This document shows, one piece after another, positions 1-6,082 of a DNA stretch of 32,218 bases. The notes below the pieces were generated by a model, which did no database searches, was not told the DNA's origin, and saw only the letters and a program-made list of their open reading frames with translations. This DNA comes from CAYZFD01 sp964477735 (GTDB taxonomy: Bacteria > Bacteroidota > Bacteroidia > Flavobacteriales > Flavobacteriaceae). A program made the translations under genes and the position numbers. How positions within the stretch are numbered: position 1 is the first letter of the stretch; each line of letters opens with the position of its first letter. The DNA is taken from positions 1 to 32,218 of the forward strand of contig CAYZFD010000016.1 of assembly GCA_964477735.1 (NCBI GenBank), in the 5' to 3' direction.

Positions 1-9
1 TTAAGGGGA

Positions 10-1413
10 TTACTTTCCTACTTTAAACTCAACACGACGATTTTTAATTCTTCCTGCGCGAGTGGCATTAGAAGCTGCGGGGCGGTCTTCACCATAGCCT
101 ACAGTTGATAATCTAGAGGCAGAAACTCCGTTTGAAACTAGATAATTACGAACTGTTGCTGCACGAGCCTCAGAAAGTTTTTGGTTTCCAGCGCGACTAC
201 CTGTGCTGTCGGTGTGACCTTCGATAACAACATCATAGTTGCTATATTTCTTAATAATGGCCAAAGCTCTGTCAAGAACTACTTTTCCTCCAGCAGTGAT
301 GTTAGATTTTTCCAATTCAAAAGGAATGACAGCACCAATTGCGTTTAATTCCGCAGCTACTGTTTCTGTCATTTCTGGGCAACCATTATTGGCTACAGTT
401 CCAGCAACTTGAGGACACTCGTCATCTTTATCTAAAACAGAATCGTTATCAGAATCGGCCCATGGGCAACCATTGTTGGCGGCAGGACCAGCTTCGTTTA
501 CACATCTGTCGTCTTTGTTGGCAATGCCATCACCATCGGCATCAGGACAACCGCTAAGGGCAGCAGTTCCAGGCTCATTAACACAAGCGTCATTGGCGTC
601 GGCAATGCCATCACCATCGCTGTCTGGGCATCCGTTCAATGCAGCAGAACCAGCAACATCAGGACAAGCATCTTTACTGTTTTCAATGCCGTCTCCATCG
701 TTGTCAGGACATCCGTTAAATGCTGGAAGGCCAGCTTCTTCTGGACAGGCATCATCTTGATCGTAAATACCATCTTTATCTGAGTCGGCTCCACCAAACT
801 TGATCGAAAGACCCAAAGTGTGTTGGAAATGTGATAAGTCTTCTCCAAAAGGACTTAAAGTTTCTTCTTCGAATTCGTGCTTGTAAACAGATCCGAAAGA
901 CAAGGCTAGGTTGTCATTGAACCAGTAGTTAAGACCCAAACCTCCGTTTGCAGAGGCTGCAGATTCATCATCTACCCAGTTATAACCTCCACCAATTTCA
1001 GCATACGGCTCAAGTTTTCCAAGGTTGATCAAATCTCCTAGGCTATACTTGATGACCCCATCAACATTATAGTAAGACAGGTCATCTGCTGATGCATCAC
1101 CAATTTTAGAGATTTTGTTAATCGATCCACGAACGCCAACAGAAAATCCTCTGTCTATGTAACGTGAAACGCTAACGGTTGAGATTGAGGGCAAGATGTT
1201 CCAGTGATCGCCAACGTTGAAATACTCATCAAACCATTGACCAAATTGTTTGTCGCCATTGGCGTTAACTCTTGGGTTTTGATTTGTTGGGTAAAAGTCA
1301 ACGGCGTTGACTCCAAAACTAATTTGCCATGGGTTGTTTTTGTCTTGTGCTTGTGTGTTGAACACAAACGCTGCTAAGGCAAAAACCATAAATAGTTTGT
1401 TTAAGTTTTTCAT
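10..1413 (-). CDS. OmpA-family outer membrane protein with TSP3 repeats
   Basis: This is an outer-membrane beta-barrel joined to a peptidoglycan-binding OmpA domain, so it probably anchors the outer membrane to the cell wall. Numbered from the ATG at 1413 (467 aa), residues 1-23 form a signal peptide ending near TQAQ, 28-207 look like an OmpA-type barrel, 210-346 hold five thrombospondin type 3 repeats of the form DxDxDGIxDxxDxCP, which bind calcium in known proteins, and 360-465 are the OmpA C-terminal domain with VVIEGHTDSTG and NRRVEF. An in-frame ATG lies six codons upstream at 1431, but the later ATG gives a normal signal peptide with a Lys-rich n-region. A strong promoter lies just upstream, so the gene probably has its own transcript although it follows the AddA gene by about 90 bp. 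Confidence in the family is high; any cargo or partner is unknown. Confidence 0.95.
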   Translation of the reverse strand: MKNLNKLFMVFALAAFVFNTQAQDKNNPWQISFGVNAVDFYPTNQNPRVNANGDKQFGQWFDEYFNVGDHWNILPSISTVSVSRYIDRGFSVGVRGSINKISKIGDASADDLSYYNVDGVIKYSLGDLINLGKLEPYAEIGGGYNWVDDESAASANGGLGLNYWFNDNLALSFGSVYKHEFEEETLSPFGEDLSHFQHTLGLSIKFGGADSDKDGIYDQDDACPEEAGLPAFNGCPDNDGDGIENSKDACPDVAGSAALNGCPDSDGDGIADANDACVNEPGTAALSGCPDADGDGIANKDDRCVNEAGPAANNGCPWADSDNDSVLDKDDECPQVAGTVANNGCPEMTETVAAELNAIGAVIPFELEKSNITAGGKVVLDRALAIIKKYSNYDVVIEGHTDSTGSRAGNQKLSEARAATVRNYLVSNGVSASRLSTVGYGEDRPAASNATRAGRIKNRRVEFKVGK

Positions 1414-1444
1414 TACAAAAAAATTTAGCATTAAGTTTATCCTG

Positions 1445-1475
1445 CAAATTTACTGTTTTTTGAGCAGATTTCAAA
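1445..1475 (-). promoter_or_regulatory. Bacteroidetes-type promoter of the OmpA gene
   Basis: On the minus strand, TTTG (1475-1472), 19 bp and TAAATTTG (1452-1445) match the Bacteroidetes sigma-A consensus TTTG/TAnnTTTG exactly. The predicted leader to the ATG at 1413 is about 25 nt. Confidence 0.75.
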
Positions 1476-1506
1476 TTTTTTACCCTATAGAAGCAAAAAA
1501 AATTGA

Positions 1507-4500
1507 TTAGGCTTCCTTTTTCCATCGTATTTCCAGGTTAGGAAATAGATAACAAATGCATGTGGAGACATTTTTTAACCCTATGTTTTTCAGCGCTTTA
1601 GCATATTGCTGAATTTGGTCATGGTGAGCATCTTCCATTTTTCCTGTTTTATAATCTATGACAATTGATTCTCCTTCAGGGGTGATTATAATCCGGTCGG
1701 GAATAAGCAATTTTCCTTCAAATATGATGGGGCGCTCATTAAAAACGCTATTCCGGGAACTGTAAAAATTTGCCGTTTTTGGGTCATGAATTAAGTTTCG
1801 GGCCGTCTCAACTATTGTATTGAGCATCTCTGTTTTGGCTAAACCTTGTTTCGTGGCTTTTGCAACTGCCCAGTCTAAATCTGTATCAAAATTAATTTGA
1901 GCCATAAATTCGTGGAATTTTGTTCCCAAATCTTGTTCGGCTGAATACTTCAATGACTTTGCTCTCGTCTTGAAAAGCAGTTTGTGTCTGTTTTGGCTTC
2001 TTACCCAAGGAATCTGGCTGGAATTGATGGCCAAACCTTCGGGTCTAGAACAACGCTTATCATCTCCCCAAGTAATCGGAAAAACTTGTTGATCTGGCCT
2101 TTCTTTTTCAACAAAAGAGCGGAACAATTGAGCGTAGGATGATGGGGTGTCCTTGATGTTTTCTTTCTTTGAAATGATATATAACTGCTCCTTTGCTCTC
2201 GTAAGGGCCACATAGAGTGTGTTCACTTCGTCGAAGGTGTTGTTTTGTTTTCTTTGAGTGGCTAAAGCCTTACCTTCTGGGCCCATTTGGTCGAGTTGTT
2301 TTGTTGCTGAAACAAGCATTCGGTCACAGCCCATAAAGTCTTGAGGGGCAACGGGAAACCAGTCATAATCGGTTTTGACACTTTGAAAATTGTCGTGGGC
2401 AAAAGGGAAAATAACCACGGGGAACTCTAAGCCTTTGGCTTTGTGAATGGTTAAAATTCTAACGGCATCAGTAGAAATATCTCCTAAATTAACGCTTAAT
2501 TTTTTTTTGTTTTCCTCCCATTTTTCTAAAAACACAAGATCATTTTCGCCATGTTGATGGATGGTTTTGTGTGCAAAATCTAGGAAAAATTGCAGAAACG
2601 CATCAGGGTCTTCATCCATGTTAAGCGCCGATATCAATTGCTCCAACAAACTGTAGAGCGAGGCGTTTGAAAAATATTGAAAGTCCATTTTAAAATTGAA
2701 ATAAGACAAACTTTCAAAAAACTGCACCGAGGTTTCAAATCGACTATTTGTCAATCTATCGTAAAGTTTCTGGGTGTTTTTTCTGAACTTCGACAGTAAA
2801 ATCATGAGGTGGGCGCGTGTGTCATGCCTTTCGTTGGTTTGACGAAAAGCAATAAAAGCCACCAACAATTGCACTTTCAAGGAACTGTCAAGCAAAATAC
2901 TTTCCGAGGAAATGATTGGGATGTTTTGTTCACTCAGCGCATTCGCCAAGGCAACTCCAGACTTATTGGTTCGAACCAAAACACACATTTCGCCATAACT
3001 AAAACCCAAGCCTTGTGACTTTTGAATGGCTTGCAAAACCTTTTCGGAATATAATGCTTCAACACTGTCATTTTCTTCTGGGTCGATAAAATCTAAAGAA
3101 ATATACCCCCCTTTTTTGTCACCAGATTGTTGTGCAACATGCTGATACAATTTCTGATAATCTGGATGGTCTAAAAATGAGGCCGCATAGCGAAAAAATT
3201 TGTTGTTGAAATTTACAATATTGTCGAAGCTGCGATAGTTGTTTTTTAAATCTTTAGTGGTGGGCGAGATGCTAAAAGGCGAATCTCCATTAGAGAGCGA
3301 CATGAGCAAAGAGGCTTTTCCGCCACGCCACCTATATATCGACTGTTTTGGGTCTCCAACCAGCATCAAAAGGCCTTTGCTGCCATCGGTTTCTTCACTT
3401 TCGACTGCATGAGAAACAAGAGGAATTAAGTTGTTCCATTGCATCTGAGAAGTGTCTTGAAATTCGTCGATAAAAAAATAGCGATATTTCACCCCCAATC
3501 GCTCATAAATCATTGGGGTTGGGTGTCCATTAATAGCTTCAGCAATTTTGGCATTAAACTCAGAGACCAACATAGCTTGTTGTTCGGCCAATATATCAAT
3601 TAGTGCTTCTTGGATATCTTTCAAAATCACCAAGGGTGAAAAAGTTTTTTTAAACGCTTCGAGTTGAGCACACAAAGGAGCAAGTGTCATGACTTCTTGA
3701 TAGAAGTTGAGGGCGGCGGGGAAAAATTGCTGGTGGATAGCCACTTTGTCCGCGCTTGCTTTTTGGGTGTAAAGCTTACCGTCTTCTATTTGCGAGGCAA
3801 TACCACCCATCCCAGCAACTTCCCAACGACGATTCAATATTCCAATGACAAAATTTCTAAAATAATGACTCTTAAAATCGTTGTCTTCCAGCCCCATCAA
3901 ACGCCACTCTTCCTGGATTTTTGTCGCCTTTTTATTGAGGGTTTCAACAAGTGTTTGGTATTTAACCGCAATATTTCTTTCTATATTTTCTATGGCTTCC
4001 TCTGAAAGTTTGCGATAACTACGGAGGTTTTGATAGTGGTTTTCGTTTAGTAATAAGCGAGCTGTGTTGTGAAAATCACGGCCAATATCCCACGAAAGGT
4101 TACTTTCCCACTTAAATGCAGCAAAGTTTCGCATCCTGTTGGTGAGCTTCTCGTCAATTCCAGCCTTGGCCAAAACCCGCTCCACAGCTTCAGACAACAA
4201 CTCTTTTGATTGGGTAGTAACTTCAAAACCAAAAGGAAGTTTAAGTTCATAGCTAAACGCTCTTATGAGCCTGTGGGTGAATCCATCGATAGTGGATACA
4301 TGAAAAGATCCATAATCATGCAGCAATCTAGGCAGGAGTTTTTGAGCCCTATGATGCAAAGTTTCGAGACTTGTGTGGGTTTTTTCTACTAATTCTAGCA
4401 TCATGGTGTTGGGCGATTCTAGGGCCTTGCTACTAGAAAGAGAAACGAGATTTTGCAATACCCGCGTGCGCATTTCGGCGGCGGCCTTGTTGGTAAACGT

Positions 4501-4632
4501 TACCGCTAAGAGTTGCCTATAACTGTCTGTTTGATCAGAAATTAGGATGCTGGCCAGCATTTCTTGAACCAGGGTGTAGGTTTTCCCAGACCCAGCCGAA
4601 GCATTATAAATTAAAAACGTTGGGGGAGTCAC
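1507..4632 (-). CDS. addA: AddA/RecB-type UvrD helicase-nuclease
   Basis: This is a superfamily 1A helicase fused to a RecB-family nuclease, probably the AddA subunit that resects double-strand breaks for RecA loading. The Walker A motif ASAGSGKT sits at residues 11-18 (Lys17). Further in are DEFQDTSQMQW (Walker B), LLMLVGDPKQSIYRWRGG, VRILTIHKAKGLEFPVV (motif V) and NTLYVALTRAKEQLY (motif VI). Near the C terminus, VIDYKTGK is the PD-(D/E)XK nuclease signature. Its 1041 aa is normal for the Bacteroidetes family. It is divergent from sodA. The usual partner, an AddB-like PD-(D/E)XK nuclease, is not next to it here and may lie elsewhere. The ATG start puts Walker A in the usual N-terminal place. 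AddA is preferred over RecB from the lineage and the lack of recC or recD neighbours, so the symbol is less certain than the domain call. Confidence 0.9.
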   Translation of the reverse strand: MTPPTFLIYNASAGSGKTYTLVQEMLASILISDQTDSYRQLLAVTFTNKAAAEMRTRVLQNLVSLSSSKALESPNTMMLELVEKTHTSLETLHHRAQKLLPRLLHDYGSFHVSTIDGFTHRLIRAFSYELKLPFGFEVTTQSKELLSEAVERVLAKAGIDEKLTNRMRNFAAFKWESNLSWDIGRDFHNTARLLLNENHYQNLRSYRKLSEEAIENIERNIAVKYQTLVETLNKKATKIQEEWRLMGLEDNDFKSHYFRNFVIGILNRRWEVAGMGGIASQIEDGKLYTQKASADKVAIHQQFFPAALNFYQEVMTLAPLCAQLEAFKKTFSPLVILKDIQEALIDILAEQQAMLVSEFNAKIAEAINGHPTPMIYERLGVKYRYFFIDEFQDTSQMQWNNLIPLVSHAVESEETDGSKGLLMLVGDPKQSIYRWRGGKASLLMSLSNGDSPFSISPTTKDLKNNYRSFDNIVNFNNKFFRYAASFLDHPDYQKLYQHVAQQSGDKKGGYISLDFIDPEENDSVEALYSEKVLQAIQKSQGLGFSYGEMCVLVRTNKSGVALANALSEQNIPIISSESILLDSSLKVQLLVAFIAFRQTNERHDTRAHLMILLSKFRKNTQKLYDRLTNSRFETSVQFFESLSYFNFKMDFQYFSNASLYSLLEQLISALNMDEDPDAFLQFFLDFAHKTIHQHGENDLVFLEKWEENKKKLSVNLGDISTDAVRILTIHKAKGLEFPVVIFPFAHDNFQSVKTDYDWFPVAPQDFMGCDRMLVSATKQLDQMGPEGKALATQRKQNNTFDEVNTLYVALTRAKEQLYIISKKENIKDTPSSYAQLFRSFVEKERPDQQVFPITWGDDKRCSRPEGLAINSSQIPWVRSQNRHKLLFKTRAKSLKYSAEQDLGTKFHEFMAQINFDTDLDWAVAKATKQGLAKTEMLNTIVETARNLIHDPKTANFYSSRNSVFNERPIIFEGKLLIPDRIIITPEGESIVIDYKTGKMEDAHHDQIQQYAKALKNIGLKNVSTCICYLFPNLEIRWKKEA

Positions 4633-4671
4633 AGACTTGCTTGATTATGGTTTAAATCTCCAAAATATTCG

Positions 4672-4691
4672 CGTAATATTACGTACATTTG
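4672..4691 (+). promoter_or_regulatory. sodA -7 box abutted by a 12-bp palindrome
   Basis: TACATTTG (4684-4691) is a perfect Bacteroidetes -7 element 31 bp before the sodA ATG. Directly upstream, CGTAATATTACG (4672-4683) is a perfect 12-bp palindrome filling the spacer side of the promoter. There is no good TTTG at the expected -33 position. A palindrome there is typical of an operator, but the regulator is unknown. Confidence 0.5.
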
Positions 4692-4721
4692 AGCCATAAA
4701 ATTAACTTAAAATTTAATATT

Positions 4722-5330
4722 ATGGCTTTTGAATTGCCCGCCCTTCCCTATTCACACGATGCGTTGGAACCACACATCGACACAAAAACCATGGAAATTC
4801 ACCACGGAAAGCATCATAATGGCTACACCACAAACCTCAATAACGCTGTTTCTGGAACTGCACTAGAAGGTCAGGACATTGAAAATATTCTAACAAACCT
4901 TGACATGTCCAACGCTGCTGTTCGAAACAATGGCGGTGGCTTTTTCAACCATAGTTTGTTTTGGGAAATTCTTAGTCCAAACGGAGGTGGTGAGCCCACA
5001 GGCGAGTTGGCCAATGCCATCGAAAAAGACTTTGGATCTTTCGAAGAATTTAAAACCGCCTTTTCTAAAGCTGCAGCAACGCAATTTGGTTCTGGCTGGG
5101 CTTGGCTTTGTGTTCAAAAGGGTGGTAAACTTGAAGTCTGCTCCACTGCCAACCAAGACAACCCGCTCATGCCTGGTATTGGATGTGGCGGATATCCTAT
5201 TCTAGGTATTGACGTTTGGGAGCATGCCTATTATCTCAATTATCAAAACAAAAGACCAGATTACATCAACGCTTTTTTTAACCTTATTCATTGGGGTGAA
5301 GTTTCGAAAAGATTTAAAGCACATGCTTAA
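4722..5330 (+). CDS. sodA: Superoxide dismutase, Fe/Mn family (Mn-type residues)
   Basis: This enzyme converts superoxide to oxygen and hydrogen peroxide, probably in the cytoplasm because no signal peptide is visible. From the ATG at 4722 it has 202 aa, the usual length. The four metal ligands are His27 (MEIHHGKHHNGY), His77 (GGGFFNHSLFW), Asp164 and His168 (DVWEHAYYLNY). The second-sphere glutamine lies in STANQDNPLMPG, where Mn enzymes carry it, and not in the AAQVWNH position of Fe enzymes, so Mn or cambialistic use is predicted. An in-frame TTG at 4689 would add 11 residues but overlaps the promoter -7 box. The gene is monocistronic, ends at its own terminator and converges on purF. Confidence 0.95.
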   Translation: MAFELPALPYSHDALEPHIDTKTMEIHHGKHHNGYTTNLNNAVSGTALEGQDIENILTNLDMSNAAVRNNGGGFFNHSLFWEILSPNGGGEPTGELANAIEKDFGSFEEFKTAFSKAAATQFGSGWAWLCVQKGGKLEVCSTANQDNPLMPGIGCGGYPILGIDVWEHAYYLNYQNKRPDYINAFFNLIHWGEVSKRFKAHA

Positions 5331-5352
5331 TACTTCTATTTTGAATTAAATT

Positions 5353-5379
5353 ACGGGCTTAAGGCCCGTTTTTTTTTTT
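5353..5379 (+). terminator. Rho-independent terminator of sodA
   Basis: The stem ACGGGC (5353-5358) pairs with GCCCGT (5364-5369) around a 5-nt loop and is followed by an unbroken T tract to 5379. It lies 23 bp after the sodA stop codon. Confidence 0.9.
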
Positions 5380-5395
5380 GCAAAGAATTTAAAAT

Positions 5396-5467
5396 AAAAA
5401 AGGTGGAATTGCTTCCACCTTTTTTGCCCCAAATCTTACCATGAACTTAACCTACTTATGTTATGGC
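5396..5467 (-). ncRNA. Candidate small RNA, copy A1
   Basis: The predicted transcript is about 72 nt and starts just after the -7 box TACTTTAG (5479-5472), which has a TTTG 19 bp upstream (5502-5499). A possible 5' hairpin pairs CCAUAAC (5466-5460) with GUUCAUGG (5446-5439, one bulged C) around the 13-nt loop AUAAGUAGGUUAA. A single-stranded linker containing GAUUUGGGG follows. The 3' hairpin pairs GGUGGAA with UUCCACC around a GCAA GNRA tetraloop and leads into six U (5401-5396). It was found by reading repeats and is not assigned to a known RNA family; Rfam Flavo-1 is a possible match I could not test. Ends are estimates. Confidence 0.6.
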
Positions 5468-5532
5468 TCTGCTAAAGTAACACTTTTTTTGATTCACACA
5501 AATTTTTTTGATTTTTTCTGGGAAAGTGTCAT

Positions 5533-5607
5533 AAAAAAAAAGAGGTGGAATTGCTTCCACCTCTTGCCCCAAATCTTACCATGAACTTAACCTACTTATG
5601 TTATGGC
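5533..5607 (-). ncRNA. Candidate small RNA, copy B1
   Basis: This copy has the same core, 5' hairpin and GCAA-capped 3' hairpin as A1. The outer stem reads AGAGGUGG/CCACCUCU where A copies have AAAGGUGG/CCACCUUU, so one A-U pair is replaced by a G-C pair. The 3' end has a run of nine U. Its promoter is TTTG (5642-5639), 19 bp and TACTTTAG (5619-5612). The flank beyond the terminator differs from the A copies. Confidence 0.6.
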
Positions 5608-5673
5608 TCTGCTAAAGTAACACTTTTTTTGATTCACACAAATTTTTTTGATTTTTTGCAAAGAATTTAAAAT

Positions 5674-5745
5674 AAAAAAGGTGGAATTGCTTCCACCTTT
5701 TTTGCCCCAAATCTTACCATGAACTTAACCTACTTATGTTATGGC
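5674..5745 (-). ncRNA. Candidate small RNA, copy A2
   Basis: This appears to be an exact copy of A1, displaced by 278 bp. Its promoter is TTTG (5780-5777), 19 bp and TACTTTAG (5757-5750). The terminator hairpin is at 5680-5697 with the U run at 5679-5674. It probably arose with B2 by duplication of an A-B pair. Confidence 0.6.
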
Positions 5746-5810
5746 TCTGCTAAAGTAACACTTTTTTTGATTCACACAAATTTTTTTGATTTTTTCTGGG
5801 AAAGTGTCAT

Positions 5811-5885
5811 AAAAAAAAAGAGGTGGAATTGCTTCCACCTCTTGCCCCAAATCTTACCATGAACTTAACCTACTTATGTTATGGC
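5811..5885 (-). ncRNA. Candidate small RNA, copy B2
   Basis: The transcribed part matches B1, with the hairpin at 5822-5839 and the U run at 5819-5811. Its -7 box is interrupted by the N gap, but the visible part (5890-5896) fits the full consensus TATCTTTG seen intact at 6052-6045 and not the TACTTTAG of A1, B1 and A2. It may be the same copy as the one that resumes after the gap. Confidence 0.55.
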
Positions 5886-5896
5886 TCTGCAAAGAT

Positions 5897-5996
5897 NNNN
5901 NNNNNNNNNNNNNNNNNNNNNNNNNNNNNNNNNNNNNNNNNNNNNNNNNNNNNNNNNNNNNNNNNNNNNNNNNNNNNNNNNNNNNNNNNNNNNNNN
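5897..5996. other. Scaffold gap of 100 N, probably artefactual
   Basis: A gap of exactly 100 N is a conventional placeholder for unknown size. The 55 bases before it (5842-5896) are the same as the 55 bases after it (5997-6051). A shared end of one fixed length suggests two contigs that overlap by one assembly k-mer and were scaffolded without being merged. The true distance could be zero, or several repeat copies could be missing. Confidence 0.85.
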
Positions 5997-6040
5997 TTGC
6001 CCCAAATCTTACCATGAACTTAACCTACTTATGTTATGGC
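5997..6040 (-). ncRNA. Small RNA core beyond the gap (partial)
   Basis: This is the first copy met when reading from purF. It holds the 5' hairpin and the GAUUUGGGG linker, but its 3' hairpin falls into the N gap. If the gap is an artefact, this is the 5' part of copy B2 written twice. Confidence 0.5.
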
Positions 6041-6044
6041 TCTG

Positions 6045-6074
6045 CAAAGATAACACTTTTTTGGCAACTTCAAA
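6045..6074 (-). promoter_or_regulatory. Consensus promoter of the first array unit
   Basis: TTTG (6074-6071), 18 bp and TATCTTTG (6052-6045) match the Bacteroidetes promoter consensus on the minus strand. The TTTG lies only 9 bp beyond the purF stop codon. This flank differs from the TTTG-containing spacer shared by the other copies, so it is the array boundary. Confidence 0.7.
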
Positions 6075-6082
6075 AAATCATT

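Larger units (their letters stand above)
5374..6074 (-). repeat. Tandem array of promoter-RNA-terminator units
   Basis: This stretch between the convergent sodA and purF genes holds no protein gene. It is built of alternating A and B units with hairpins at 5402-5419 (A1), 5544-5561 (B1), 5680-5697 (A2) and 5822-5839 (B2), plus one further core at 5997-6044 beyond the N gap. Hairpin spacing alternates 142, 136 and 142 bp, so the super-period is 278 bp. Positions 5374-5612 and 5652-5890 read as identical by eye (239 bp at an offset of 278). Every unit has the same order on the minus strand: TTTG, 19 bp, TAnnTTTG-like box, conserved core, hairpin, T tract. The reading is a head-to-tail array of small-RNA genes. 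Confidence 0.85.

Noticed and set aside
360..790. DNA-level tandem repeat in the OmpA gene as an unstable satellite.
   Set aside because: It simply encodes the five TSP3 calcium-binding repeats, which have diverged from each other.
5388..5441. A 17-codon ORF on the minus strand inside each array unit, beginning AUG-GUA-AGA.
   Set aside because: The A and B forms differ by 2 nt after the sixth codon, so the peptides are unlike each other while the RNA stem is kept. This favours RNA function.
5402..5839. The regular repeats as a CRISPR array.
   Set aside because: The period alternates 142 and 136 bp, the intervening parts are themselves repeated and not unique spacers, and there are no cas genes.
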